A DNA stretch of 52,944 nucleotides from Streptomyces aurantiacus JA 4570 (GCF_000414115.1 NZ_AOPZ01000147.1:1-52944); one strand, 5' to 3'; shown: positions 15,697 through 24,420, counted from the stretch's first letter. The notes: generated by a model not told the origin, from the sequence alone. Made by a program: numbers and translations.

Positions 15697-16967
15697 GCGG
15701 CACGCACGCCCCGTACCGCCTCAAGGACGATCTGCTCGACGAGGCCGCGCGGCTCGGCCGCGGCCTGCTGCCCCGGATCGACGCCTTCCGCACCCGCCAG
15801 CGCGACGACGGCACGGTCCCCGCACCCGACGCCGACGACCGCCGCGCCCTGCTCGCCATCAAGGACGAAGCGGCCCGGTGGTTCGCCGGACACGGCAGGA
15901 CGTCCCAGGCCGACGCGCTCACCGCCGACATCGACGACTGGCTCGCCGCCGGACTCGACACCCCACCGCACTTCGCGCGCTGCCGCGACGCCCTCACCGC
16001 GCCCGCCGACGGCGACTGGGCCGCGTTCCTCGCCCCCGTGCAGACCACCAACAGCGTCCCGCCGGTCGGCCGCCGCCTGGAGTTCTTCCTCGTACGCCGC
16101 AAGGAACCCGACGCGCTGCCCGAACTGGCCGTCCACTACCCGCACCCCAAGAACAACTGCCAGGCCACCGTGCTGCTCGCCGGCAGCGCGGGCCTGACGC
16201 GCGGCAACTGCATCGTCTTCTTCCCGGAGAACGTCGCGGCCCACGACAAGGTGGCCGAACAGGACTACGCGATCTTCTTCTTCAGCAAGTTCCGCCGGAT
16301 CCACGAGACCTTCGCGCTGCCGTCCGCACGCGCCGTCCTCACCGCCGAAACCGTGCCCCCCGGATCCGCGGGACTCGACCCCGAGGTGTGCTACCAGGCG
16401 CGCTCCGTCTGGGGCTATCTCCACGACTACTTCCACCACCAGGGGCAGTGGCCCCTCGACCGGCACGTCAAACTCAAGATGAACTGGTTCATCGGCCTCC
16501 TGGAAGAGCTGAAGGTCGACGCCAAGACGGTGCTCGCCTGCCACGACGACGCCCTCGTGCCCTACGCCGACGAGCAGATCGCGATGATCCTGCTGGAGCG
16601 CATGTTCCGGTACCCCCTCGACGCCCACGCCGTACGCAACTTCGACGCGGGCACCGGTGTCTTTCTGTACTCCTGGCTGCGCGCGCGCCGGGCGATCGCC
16701 GACGGGCGCGGCGGCGGGCTGCGCCTGGACCACGAGCGGGTCATCGACGGGCTGCGGGAGTTGGTCGACACGATCGAGGGTATGGAAGCGGCCGTCGGCA
16801 CGTCCGCGGAGTACCGCGCGGCGGCCAAGGAACTGGTACGCACCCAGCTGCCCGAAGGCGCGGAGGGCGACCGCTACGCCTTCACCGACGACCAGCGGAC
16901 GCTGGTCACGGCGCGGGAGCGGCTCGCCTCCTTGCCGCCCCTGCGGTTCGCGCCGGCGGAGATGTGA
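15693..16967 (+). CDS. uncharacterised protein, DUF6421-like, possible metalloenzyme
   Basis: A 424-residue cytoplasmic protein that I do not recognise functionally; it resembles what I recall as DUF6421. No signal peptide or membrane segment. Conserved-looking polar clusters suggest an enzyme: NNCQATVLLAGSAGLTRGNC, FRRIHETFALPSARAV, WGYLHDYFHHQGQWPLDRHV, LLEELKVDAKTVL and EQIAMILLERMFRYPLDAHA. The repeated His, Glu and Asp residues on what look like helices could bind metal (inference). It overlaps the BacA-like gene by four bases, so it most likely acts on the same pathway intermediate or its product. Confidence 0.6.
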   Translation: MSGTHAPYRLKDDLLDEAARLGRGLLPRIDAFRTRQRDDGTVPAPDADDRRALLAIKDEAARWFAGHGRTSQADALTADIDDWLAAGLDTPPHFARCRDALTAPADGDWAAFLAPVQTTNSVPPVGRRLEFFLVRRKEPDALPELAVHYPHPKNNCQATVLLAGSAGLTRGNCIVFFPENVAAHDKVAEQDYAIFFFSKFRRIHETFALPSARAVLTAETVPPGSAGLDPEVCYQARSVWGYLHDYFHHQGQWPLDRHVKLKMNWFIGLLEELKVDAKTVLACHDDALVPYADEQIAMILLERMFRYPLDAHAVRNFDAGTGVFLYSWLRARRAIADGRGGGLRLDHERVIDGLRELVDTIEGMEAAVGTSAEYRAAAKELVRTQLPEGAEGDRYAFTDDQRTLVTARERLASLPPLRFAPAEM

Positions 16968-17002
16968 CCGGAAGCGACCGAGAGACGAGAGGACGCGCAG
17001 CC

Positions 17003-17437
17003 ATGGGAAGCCTGGACCGGGCCACGATGGAGGCCGCGGTGCGGCAGTACTTCGAGGCGTGCAACAAAGTCGACCGCGACCTGTTCGCCCGGTGCCTGTC
17101 CGAACAGGTCGTGCACTACCTCGCCCACGGCATGTCCGGGCCCGTGCACGGCATCGACCCGATCGTGGAACGCTGGGGCGCCGACGTGCGGGCCAACCAG
17201 TCGCACTGGGCCGTGGACGCCGTCTACGCCGACGAGCACACCCGCACCGCCGTCTGCGAGTGGACCGCCTTCAAACCGCGCCTCGGCAAGGTGCTTCGCG
17301 GCGCGGAGGTCTACCGCTTCGACGACACCGGCCTGATCGACGAGGTCCGCATCTACTACGCGTCCCGCCGCGACGACACCGTCGACGCCAACGAACTGGA
17401 GGGCTACCCCTACGCCGAGCGGGGGTTCGCCACATGA
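17003..17437 (+). CDS. SnoaL-like/NTF2-fold protein
   Basis: A 144-residue protein of the SnoaL/NTF2-like cone fold. The N-terminal helix (MEAAVRQYFEACNKVDRDLF) is followed by FARCLSEQVVHYLAHGMSGP, the core strand AVCEWTAFKPRLGKVLRGAE and a closing strand DEVRIYY. Such proteins act as isomerases, cyclases, hydrolases or ligand binders in secondary metabolism. In this operon it could isomerise a double bond in a dihydroaromatic keto acid, the job done by a cupin (BacB) in bacilysin synthesis; that is inference. It lies 35 bases after the previous gene, and its stop overlaps the aminotransferase start. Confidence 0.75.
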   Translation: MGSLDRATMEAAVRQYFEACNKVDRDLFARCLSEQVVHYLAHGMSGPVHGIDPIVERWGADVRANQSHWAVDAVYADEHTRTAVCEWTAFKPRLGKVLRGAEVYRFDDTGLIDEVRIYYASRRDDTVDANELEGYPYAERGFAT

Positions 17438-18375
17438 CCCGTGCGGCCCCGCCACCCGCCGCCGCCCTCGACGACCGGGACGGCGTCATCTGGCTCGACG
17501 GGGAGTTCGTGCCCTGGCGCACCGCCCGGCTGCACGTCCTCAGCCACGGACTGCACTACGGCGGCAGCGTCTTCGAGGGCGAACGGGCCTACGGCGGCCA
17601 GGTCTTCAAGCTGTCCGAGCACAGCGCCCGGCTCGTCGCGTCGGCCCGCCTCATGGGATTCGAACTGCCCTGGTCCGCCGCCGAGTTGGACGCCGCCACG
17701 CGCGAGACGGTCGCCGTCGCGGGCCTCACCGACGGCTATGTCCGCCCCGTCGCCTGGCGCGGCAGCGACACCCTGCGCCTGGTCGCCCCGGACACCTCCG
17801 TGCACGTGGCCGTCGCGGCCTGGCCCTGGCCGCGGATCTTCACCGACGGGCCCCGCGGCATCCGCCTGCGCACCTCGCGCTGGCGGCGCCCCGCCCCCGA
17901 CACCGCGCCGGTCACCGCCAAGACCGCGGCCGCGTACGCCCTCGGCTCCCTCGCCGGACAGGAGGCCGAGGAAGCGGGCTGCGACGACGCGCTGCTCCTC
18001 GACCACCGAGGCCGCCTCGCCGAGGCCACCGGCGCCAACCTGTTCCTGGTCCTCGACGGCGCCCTCCACACCCCGCCCCCGGAGTGCGTCCTCGACGGCA
18101 TCACCCGCCGCACCGTCATTGCCCTCGCCCACGCCCTGGGCCTCACCGTCGTCGAACGCCACCTCGCCCCCGCCGAACTCGACCGCGCCACCGAGGTGTT
18201 CCTCACCGGCACGGCGTACGAGGTCCAGCCGGTCACCGCCGTCGACGACCGGCACTACCCGCTGGGCGAGGTGGGCGCGGCGCTCGCCGCGGCGTACGCA
18301 CGAGCCGTCCGGGGCGAGGAGGCCCTGCCGGGCCCCGGCTTCGCCTCCGCCGCGACCCCGGGCGAGCGCGGATGA
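17434..18375 (+). CDS. class IV PLP aminotransferase (branched-chain aminotransferase-like)
   Basis: A 313-residue fold-type IV PLP enzyme. It has VIWLDGEFVPW at the start, the conserved LSHGLHYGGSVFEGERAYGG, the PLP lysine in APVTAKTAAAYALGSLAGQE, and GCDDALLLDHRGRLAEATGA that holds the cofactor phosphate region. It should transfer an amino group from glutamate or a branched-chain amino acid to a keto acid; in this operon the likely acceptor is the prephenate-derived keto acid, yielding a non-proteinogenic amino acid. ATGA overlap with the genes on both sides shows tight coupling. Confidence 0.88.
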   Translation: MTRAAPPPAAALDDRDGVIWLDGEFVPWRTARLHVLSHGLHYGGSVFEGERAYGGQVFKLSEHSARLVASARLMGFELPWSAAELDAATRETVAVAGLTDGYVRPVAWRGSDTLRLVAPDTSVHVAVAAWPWPRIFTDGPRGIRLRTSRWRRPAPDTAPVTAKTAAAYALGSLAGQEAEEAGCDDALLLDHRGRLAEATGANLFLVLDGALHTPPPECVLDGITRRTVIALAHALGLTVVERHLAPAELDRATEVFLTGTAYEVQPVTAVDDRHYPLGEVGAALAAAYARAVRGEEALPGPGFASAATPGERG

Positions 18376-19112
18376 CCGATCGCGGATCCGGGCCCGTGTG
18401 CCCGGCGCCGTCCGGCGGGCCGCGCGACGCCTGGGTCGTCGGGGCCAGGGCCGCCGTTCCGTTCACCGTCGCCATCTTCGCCTTCGGCATCTCCTTCGGC
18501 GTGCTCGCCAAGGGCGCGGGCTTCGGCGCGCTCGCCGCCACCTCGATGTCCGGCCTGGTCTTCGTGGGCTCGTCGCAGTTCGCCGCGGTCTCGGTGATCG
18601 TCAACGGCGGCGGCTGGGCGGCCGCGGCCGTCGCCGGGACCCTGCTGAACCTGCGCTACCTGGTGATGGGCTTCGCCATCCTGCCCGCCCTGCGCGGCGG
18701 CCGGGCCCGCCGCGCCGTCGAGTCGCAACTGGTCATCGAGGAGTCCTGGGCCATCGCGAGCGACGCCGACGGCCGCTTCGACCGCGTACGGCTGCTGTCC
18801 TCCGGAGTGGTGCTCTGGCTCGGCTGGGTCCTCGGCACCCTGCTGGGCGCGATCGGCCCCTTCAAGGCCGTGGACATCCTCACCTACGGCCTGGACGCCG
18901 TCTCACCGGTGCTGTTCTTCCTGCTGCTCGCGCCCCACCTGGGCACCGCCCCCAAGAGGACGGCCGCGGCCACCGCGGCGGCCTGCGCCGCGCTCCTCAC
19001 CGCCGTCGCGGTGCCCGACGCGGCCATCGCCGTCGCCTGCGTCATCGCGGTCGTCTGGACATGGCGGTCCCGCTCGCCCACCACCGGACGCGGAGGGCCC
19101 GTTGAGCCGTGA
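18372..19112 (+). CDS. AzlC family amino-acid exporter, large subunit
   Basis: A 246-residue membrane protein of the AzlC family. Signature stretches are FGISFGVLAKGAGFGALAAT, MSGLVFVGSSQFAAVSVIV and LNLRYLVMGFAILPALRGG. With the small AzlD subunit it exports branched-chain amino acids and analogues such as 4-azaleucine. Placed directly after a BacA-like enzyme and an aminotransferase, it is the probable exporter of the operon's amino-acid product, and possibly gives self-resistance. It overlaps the aminotransferase stop by four bases and the AzlD start by eleven. Confidence 0.9.
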   Translation: MTDRGSGPVCPAPSGGPRDAWVVGARAAVPFTVAIFAFGISFGVLAKGAGFGALAATSMSGLVFVGSSQFAAVSVIVNGGGWAAAAVAGTLLNLRYLVMGFAILPALRGGRARRAVESQLVIEESWAIASDADGRFDRVRLLSSGVVLWLGWVLGTLLGAIGPFKAVDILTYGLDAVSPVLFFLLLAPHLGTAPKRTAAATAAACAALLTAVAVPDAAIAVACVIAVVWTWRSRSPTTGRGGPVEP

Positions 19113-19419
19113 CCCGTGGATCGTCGTCGGCGCCCTGGTGGTGACCACCTTCCTCATCAAGGGCGCCGGTTCCCTCGTGATGGGCGACCGCGAACTGCCC
19201 GCCTGGTTCCCCCGGTTCGTGGAGTACCTGACGCCCGCGCTGCTCGCCGTCCTCGTGGTCACCCAGCTCGTGGGCTCGGCCGGCGCGCACGGGATGACGT
19301 TCGACGCCCGGCTGGCCGGCTTCGCCGGGGCCCTCGTGGCCTGGCGGCTCAAGGCCCCCGTGCCACTGGTGATCCTGGTGGCCGCGGCGGTCACGGCGGG
19401 GGTACGGGCGCTGAGCTGA
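19102..19419 (+). CDS. AzlD family amino-acid exporter, small subunit
   Basis: A 105-residue protein with about four membrane segments (IVVGALVVTTFLIKGAGSLV, YLTPALLAVLVVTQLVGSAG, VPLVILVAAAVTAGVRAL), the AzlD pattern. The start is the rare codon TTG at 19102, supported by GGAGGG five bases upstream inside the end of azlC. It forms the exporter with AzlC. Its last 29 bases overlap the end of the AfsR-like gene on the other strand. Confidence 0.85.
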   Translation: MSRDPWIVVGALVVTTFLIKGAGSLVMGDRELPAWFPRFVEYLTPALLAVLVVTQLVGSAGAHGMTFDARLAGFAGALVAWRLKAPVPLVILVAAAVTAGVRALS

Positions 19420-22400
19420 CGCCGGCGCCCGCGTCCCGCACGGCCTCGGCGGCCGCCAGGGCGCGCGCGAGCCCGGGCCGGTGGCCGCAGGCCCGATGCA
19501 GCCGCACCGACCGCTCGACGGCCCGTTCCGCCTTGCCGTGCTGACCGAGCGCCAGATGCACCAGGGCCAGCTCGGTCCGCGCCGCGCCCTCGACGAGCCG
19601 GAGCCCGGACTGCCCTGCCGCGGCCAGCGCCCGCCGGGTGCACGAAAGGGCCTCGCGGTACTCGCCCAGGTGCCGGTGCACGGCGGCCAGCCCCACGCAC
19701 GCCTCGGCCTCGGCCCGCCGGCAGCCCGCCGCGCGCGCCGCCACCAGGGCACGCTCGTGGTGGTCCAGGGCGCCGGGCACGTCGTCGAGGCGCAGCAGCA
19801 CCGTGCCGATCGTGTTGAGGACGTCCGGCTCCACGAGACGACGCCGGGTGCGATGGGTGACACCGAGGGCGTCCACGCCGTACTTGAGCGCGAGCCGCGG
19901 GTCGCCGCCGTCCCGGCACGCCTGAGCCAGGGCGTTGAGGGCGCCCTCCGCCGCGTACGTGAACAGCAGCCTGCCGTCCGCCGCGAGGGCCCGCGACAAC
20001 AGCCGCTGCGCCTCCTCCGGCGTGCCGAGCGCGTGCTGGACGGCGCCGAGACCCCACAGCGACAGCATGACCGTGTGCTGGTCGCCCGACGCCTCGGCGC
20101 GGGCACGGGCGTCGGCGAAGTGCCCTTGCGCGCTGTCGATGCGGCCCTGGTCGAGCCGGACGAAGCCGAGCAGGAACAGCGCCCACGCCTCCCCGGCGGG
20201 CTGCCCGCCCTCCACGTAGAGCCCCAGGGCCCGTTCGGCGGCGCGGGCGGCCTGGTCGAGGGCACCCTGCTCGCGGTGCGAGGCGGCGAGCCCGAGCACC
20301 GCCCCGGCCGTCTCCACGCCCACGCCGGTCCGCGCGAACAGCGCCTCGGCGCGCGCGCTGTGCTCCAGCGCCTCGTCGTGCCGGGCCAGCTCCCACAGCA
20401 CGTAGCACATGCTCCAGTGCATCACCGCCCGCGCGTGGTCGTCCTGTTCGGCCTCGGCGGCCCGCAGTCCGTCCTGCGCGGACCGCAGCCAGTCGGCGCG
20501 CCGGCCGTGTTCCATCAGGTGGCCGTGCAGCGCGAGCGCGCACTTCCAGGCGAAGGGGCGGGGCCCGTGCCGCACGGCGTGCCGCGCGCAGTCCAGGAGC
20601 GCGGGCCGCTCGTCGTCCAGCCAGGCCAGCGCGTCGACGGCGCCGCCGAACACCAGCGGCGAGGTCGGGGAGCCGTCCGGCTCCGGCGGGCGGGCCGCGT
20701 ACCAGGAGTAGAAGGTGCCGTACAGCAGGTGGGCGGCCTGCTCGGCGGTCGCCAGGTACCAGGTGAGCAGGCGGCCGACGGCGCGCTCGCGGGCGTCGGC
20801 GTCCTCCTCCGCCTCGGCCCGCTCGCGCGCGAACAGGCGGACGAGGGCATGCAGATGGAACCGGCCGGGCCGAGGAGTCTCAAGGAGGCTGCGGGCGACC
20901 AGCTGGTCCAGGAGCCGGGCCGTCGAGGGCAGGTCGGACCCGGCCAGGGCGGCGACGGCCGGGGCGGACAGTTCGGGGCCGGGGGCCAGCGCGAGCAGCC
21001 GCAGCAGCTCCCGCTCGGGGGCGGGCAGGGACCGGTAGGACAGGTCGAGCACGCTCCGTACGCCGGTGTGCTCCTCCTGGTCCAGGGCCAGCTCGTGCAG
21101 GCGGTCGCCCTCGCGCAGCCGGCGCACGACCTCCGCGATCGGCGGATGCCGGTCGCCGACGAGGTGGGCCGCGACGATCCGCACGGCCAGCGGCAGCAGA
21201 CCGCACAGCCGCACGGCCTCGGCGGCGGCCTCCGGCTCGTGCCGCACCCGGTCCGCGCCGATGACGCGGGCGAGCAGCGCCAGCGCCTCCTCCTCGGCGA
21301 ACACGGTCAGGCTCACCCGGTGGGCGTCGTGGAACGCGGTCAGGCCGCGCAGGTCGTTGCGGCTGGTGACGACGACGAAGCAGGTCGGCGAGCCGGGGAG
21401 CAGCGGACGTACCTGTTCGAGCCCGGCCGCGTCGTCGAGCAGGATCAGCATGCGCTTGCCCGCGAGGAGCGAGCGGTAGAGGGCGGCCTTCTCGTCCGTG
21501 CTCTCCGGCAGATGCCCGGTGCCGACGCCGAGGGCCCGCAGCAGCTGTCCGAGGGCCTCGTCGGCCGTGGTCGGGGGCGCGGAGTCGTGGCCGCGCAGAT
21601 TGGCGTACACCTGGCCGTCGGGGAAGCGGTCGGCGACCCGGTGCATCCAGTGCACGGCGAGCGCGGTCTTGCCGGCGCCCGCCATGCCGGACACGGAAGA
21701 GATCACCAGCGTCTGCCCGGGGCCCGCCTCGGCCTGCGCCAGCAGGGTGTCGAGCTGGCGCAGATAGTCCGTTCGGCCCGTGAAACTGGCGACGTCGGGC
21801 GGGAGTTGGCGGGGCACCGGCCGGGCCGGGGGCGGCGGAGCGGGCGCCCGGGCGGGGCCGGGGGCGAGACCGGGGTCGCCGGCGAGGAGGCGCTGGTGGA
21901 GCTCCTTGAGCCGGCGGCCGGGTTCGATGCCCACCTGGTCGTCGAGGAGCTGGTAGAAATCGCGGTACGCGGCGAGGGCCTCCGCGGGGCGGCCCGAGCG
22001 GTGCAGCCCCAGCATGAGCTGGCCACGCAGCCGCTCACGCAGCGGGAACTCGCTGACCAGCGTGGTCAGTTCGGCCACCGACTCCTCGTAGCGGCCCAGG
22101 TCGATGAGCGCGTCGAGGCGGTCCTCCCTGGCGACCAGGCGCAGCTCTTCGAGGCGCTCGGCCTCGGCCAGGGCGAAGCTGCGGTCGCTGACCCCTTCGA
22201 GGGCGGGTCCGGTCCACAGCGCCAGGGCCTCGTCGAGCAGCGCGACCACGGCGGCCGCGTCGCCGTCGGCGGCGGCCTTGCGGGCCTGGTCGGTGAGGTG
22301 GACGAAGCGCAGGGCGTCGATCTGTTCGTCGGTGACGTCCAGGGTGTAGCTGGTGTTGCTGCGGGCGCCCGCGCTGAGCAGGACCTCGAAGCCGGACGTG

Positions 22401-22681
22401 GCCCGTCTGCCGGGTTCCAGGATGCGGCGCAGATGCAGGACGTGCGTACGCAGCGCGCTGATCGCGCCGTCCGGCGCGTCGCCCTCCCACAGGAGTTCGG
22501 CGAGCCGGGAGGTGCTGACCGGGTGGCCGCGGGCGAGCGCCAGGGCGGCGAGGAGCGCGCGCTGCTGCGGCCCGAGGCCGACGTGTGCGCCCCGGACCTC
22601 CACGCTCACCGGGCCGAGCAGGCGGATCCGCACCGACTCCTTCGGCGCCTGCTCCACCTCGGGCCCCGGCGTGCGGCTCAC
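19391..22681 (-). CDS. AfsR/SARP-type transcriptional regulator with NB-ARC and TPR domains
   Basis: A 1096-residue regulator. Order: OmpR-type winged helix (about 18-95; RIRLLGPVSVEVRGAHVGLG), bacterial transcriptional activation domain (about 105-250; RLVAREDRLDALIDLGRYEE), Pro/Ala linker, NB-ARC ATPase with P-loop SGMAGAGKTALAVHW near residue 330 and Walker B RMLILLDDAA, then TPR repeats over the last 400 residues. AfsR-type proteins activate antibiotic clusters by binding direct repeats near -35. GTG 22681 is preferred over the 51-residue longer frame because GAGGG lies upstream and family members begin just before the winged helix. It converges on and overlaps azlD; likely regulator of the BacA-like operon (inference). 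Confidence 0.9.
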   Translation of the reverse strand: MSRTPGPEVEQAPKESVRIRLLGPVSVEVRGAHVGLGPQQRALLAALALARGHPVSTSRLAELLWEGDAPDGAISALRTHVLHLRRILEPGRRATSGFEVLLSAGARSNTSYTLDVTDEQIDALRFVHLTDQARKAAADGDAAAVVALLDEALALWTGPALEGVSDRSFALAEAERLEELRLVAREDRLDALIDLGRYEESVAELTTLVSEFPLRERLRGQLMLGLHRSGRPAEALAAYRDFYQLLDDQVGIEPGRRLKELHQRLLAGDPGLAPGPARAPAPPPPARPVPRQLPPDVASFTGRTDYLRQLDTLLAQAEAGPGQTLVISSVSGMAGAGKTALAVHWMHRVADRFPDGQVYANLRGHDSAPPTTADEALGQLLRALGVGTGHLPESTDEKAALYRSLLAGKRMLILLDDAAGLEQVRPLLPGSPTCFVVVTSRNDLRGLTAFHDAHRVSLTVFAEEEALALLARVIGADRVRHEPEAAAEAVRLCGLLPLAVRIVAAHLVGDRHPPIAEVVRRLREGDRLHELALDQEEHTGVRSVLDLSYRSLPAPERELLRLLALAPGPELSAPAVAALAGSDLPSTARLLDQLVARSLLETPRPGRFHLHALVRLFARERAEAEEDADARERAVGRLLTWYLATAEQAAHLLYGTFYSWYAARPPEPDGSPTSPLVFGGAVDALAWLDDERPALLDCARHAVRHGPRPFAWKCALALHGHLMEHGRRADWLRSAQDGLRAAEAEQDDHARAVMHWSMCYVLWELARHDEALEHSARAEALFARTGVGVETAGAVLGLAASHREQGALDQAARAAERALGLYVEGGQPAGEAWALFLLGFVRLDQGRIDSAQGHFADARARAEASGDQHTVMLSLWGLGAVQHALGTPEEAQRLLSRALAADGRLLFTYAAEGALNALAQACRDGGDPRLALKYGVDALGVTHRTRRRLVEPDVLNTIGTVLLRLDDVPGALDHHERALVAARAAGCRRAEAEACVGLAAVHRHLGEYREALSCTRRALAAAGQSGLRLVEGAARTELALVHLALGQHGKAERAVERSVRLHRACGHRPGLARALAAAEAVRDAGAGVSSAPVPPP

Positions 22682-22814
22682 ACCATTCCCTCTGCTTCCC
22701 TGTCTCCGGGGTGTCTGCGGGTTCCGTGCGTCCCTGGGGCCGTCTCTTCGCGTCGCCGTCGTCCTCCTCTTCCTTTCGTGTTCCTTTCGTCTTCCTTCGT
22801 GCGCTCTATGACGC

Positions 22815-23138
22815 TCAGCCGGGGCCGGTGACAAAGCGCCGGATGACGCCGTCGGACACCGAGAACTCCCACGCGGTGTCGATGTCGCCCCAGATGTCGT
22901 TGTGGAAGCGGGCCTCGACGGACAGGCCGTCGGGCGACTCCCGCACCACCTCCATGCGCGCGTTCGAGGTGAGGAGCTCCCGCTCCACCCACGCGTCGAG
23001 GTCGCGCTCGGTGCCCACGTCGATCACGGTGGCGTCCTTGGCGAGAACGGCCCAAAGGGCTCCGGAATCCTGGGCGTTGACCGCGTCGACGAAGGCGCGT
23101 ACGGCCGGGTGGGTCGGCATGTCGTCACGGGGGGTCAT
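22815..23138 (-). CDS. SnoaL-like/NTF2-fold protein
   Basis: A short 107-residue NTF2-like protein (HPAVRAFVDAVNAQDSGALW, SVEARFHNDIWGDIDTAWEF). The fold is clear, the activity is not; homologues include small isomerases and ligand-binding proteins. A GGAGAGG ribosome site lies before ATG 23138. It is the second gene of a minus-strand run SnoaL, SnoaL, AfsR, so it may belong to the neighbouring amino-acid pathway. Confidence 0.75.
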   Translation of the reverse strand: MTPRDDMPTHPAVRAFVDAVNAQDSGALWAVLAKDATVIDVGTERDLDAWVERELLTSNARMEVVRESPDGLSVEARFHNDIWGDIDTAWEFSVSDGVIRRFVTGPG

Positions 23139-23198
23139 CGTTCGTGCCTCTCCTGGTGCTCCGGATGGTGGGGGGTGGCGGCGGCCCGGAAGGAGGGG

Positions 23199-23624
23199 TC
23201 AGTCGCCGGTCGCGGCCTGATGGAGGGCGAAGGTGTCCTCGAAGAGGTGGTAGCGGGTGACCTGGCCGCCGACGACCGTGAGGTGCGCGGCGAAGGGCGT
23301 CGTCAGCGGTTTGCCGTTGGCCTTGACGGTGTCCCGGAGGTGCCCGATGATCACCCCCTGCTCGCCGTCGACCACGATGTGCGTGACGGTGAACTCCTCG
23401 GGCTGCAGGTACTGGTGGAGCAGCGTGAAGAACTCCTTGACCCCCGCCTGCCCGGTCCGGTTTCCCGACCAGGGCACGGCCGGGGAGCCGGGAGCGATCC
23501 ACTCCGCGTCCTCCGAGAACAGCCGCACCGCCCCGTCCAGATCCCGCTCGGCGAGCCGGGCCAGATAGGCGTCGATCGCACCCCTGGTGGCCTCGGCGGA
23601 TCCCGTGGGGGACTGCGTGGACAT
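23199..23624 (-). CDS. SnoaL-like polyketide cyclase family protein
   Basis: A 141-residue NTF2-fold protein of the SnoaL-like group (AIDAYLARLAERDLDGAVRL, FSEDAEWIAPGSPAVPWSGN, EEFTVTHIVVDGEQGVIIGH). ATG 23624 is preceded by GAGGAG and the domain starts right after, so the longer frame from 23792 is rejected. First gene of the SnoaL, SnoaL, AfsR run. It could act on a pathway intermediate or be an unrelated stress protein. Confidence 0.8.
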   Translation of the reverse strand: MSTQSPTGSAEATRGAIDAYLARLAERDLDGAVRLFSEDAEWIAPGSPAVPWSGNRTGQAGVKEFFTLLHQYLQPEEFTVTHIVVDGEQGVIIGHLRDTVKANGKPLTTPFAAHLTVVGGQVTRYHLFEDTFALHQAATGD

Positions 23625-23836
23625 CTCACCAACTCCTCGTCGAGTCTCGACCCTTGGTCGTGGAGTTCCAGTGTGGTGCGCCTGTTGCGGCGAGCGTAAG
23701 CGAGTCGACCCATTCCCGCCACGAGTTGGGGCTCGTCTGTGCTCGGAAACCGGCGGTGGCCGGAAACATTCGACGTGTCTCTGGCGTCGCACCTCGCGCC
23801 TCCCGTCGAGAGAGGGCGAACTCGAAAGCTTGCGCG

Positions 23837-23866
23837 TGGCGCCATAGTGGTGCGACTATGGCGCCA
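23837..23866. promoter_or_regulatory. perfect palindromic operator at the HicB-like start codon
   Basis: TGGCGCCATAGT-N6-ACTATGGCGCCA: 12-base arms match perfectly, and the last base is the A of the ATG at 23866. Related palindromes lie at the starts of the two other HicB-like loci in this window (35574-35603 and 36027-36058). The position over the start suggests autorepression. Confidence 0.65.
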
Positions 23867-24420
23867 TGGAGCTGACGCGGTACGTCGACAACCTGCGCCA
23901 GGAGCTGTCGGTCGCAGTGGAGTCGGGGGACGAGGAGACGCGCGAGCTCGCCGAACGCCTCGTCGCACCGCTTGTTTCGGCCGTCCGGCTCACCCTCCTC
24001 GACGCCCTGTCGGCCGCCGCGGACGAGATCACCCGCGACCTGGCCCCCGGGTCGGTCGAGATACGACTGCGCGGCCTGGAGCCGACGTTCGTCGTGCGGC
24101 TGCCCGCGCAGGAGCAGCCGTTCGGCGACGCGGGCGACGGCGGCTTCGACCGGGCGCGCAGTGGAGTGGCGCCATCGCTGGCACCACTGGTGCCAGCCAC
24201 GGTGAACGGGGAGGACGGCGCGACCTCACGCATCAACTTCCGACCGCCGGAACACCTGAAGACCCGGATCGAGGAGGCCGCCGGCCATGAGCGGTTGTCG
24301 GTCAACGCCTGGCTGGTCCGGGCGGTGTCCGCGATGCTCGAGTTCGACGACCGTGGCCGTCGCGCCGAGCGGCGCGCACCGAGCGGCGTGCAGGAGGGCT
24401 CCCGGCACCGTCCGGGCTGA
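23866..24420 (+). CDS. orphan HicB-like protein with C-terminal ribbon-helix-helix
   Basis: A 184-residue protein. The N-terminal 75 residues (ELTRYVDNLRQELSVAVESG, RLTLLDALSAAADEITRDLA) form a HicB-like domain shared with the gene at 34873-35574. A linker leads to a ribbon-helix-helix DNA-binding segment at about 122-160 (INFRPPEHLKTRIEEAAGHE, RLSVNAWLVRAVSAML). No HicA toxin or other small partner lies next to it, so it is more likely a free-standing repressor than an antitoxin. The start codon is built into a perfect palindrome, which it probably binds. A strong terminator follows. Confidence 0.75.
   Translation: MELTRYVDNLRQELSVAVESGDEETRELAERLVAPLVSAVRLTLLDALSAAADEITRDLAPGSVEIRLRGLEPTFVVRLPAQEQPFGDAGDGGFDRARSGVAPSLAPLVPATVNGEDGATSRINFRPPEHLKTRIEEAAGHERLSVNAWLVRAVSAMLEFDDRGRRAERRAPSGVQEGSRHRPG

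Noticed and set aside
19481..22831. A 1116-codon plus-strand frame over the AfsR-like gene
   Set aside because: Antisense shadow; the minus strand encodes a complete winged helix, BTAD, NB-ARC and TPR protein.
23866..24420. HicAB toxin-antitoxin module
   Set aside because: No small HicA-like or other toxin frame with proper codon bias is next to the HicB-like gene.
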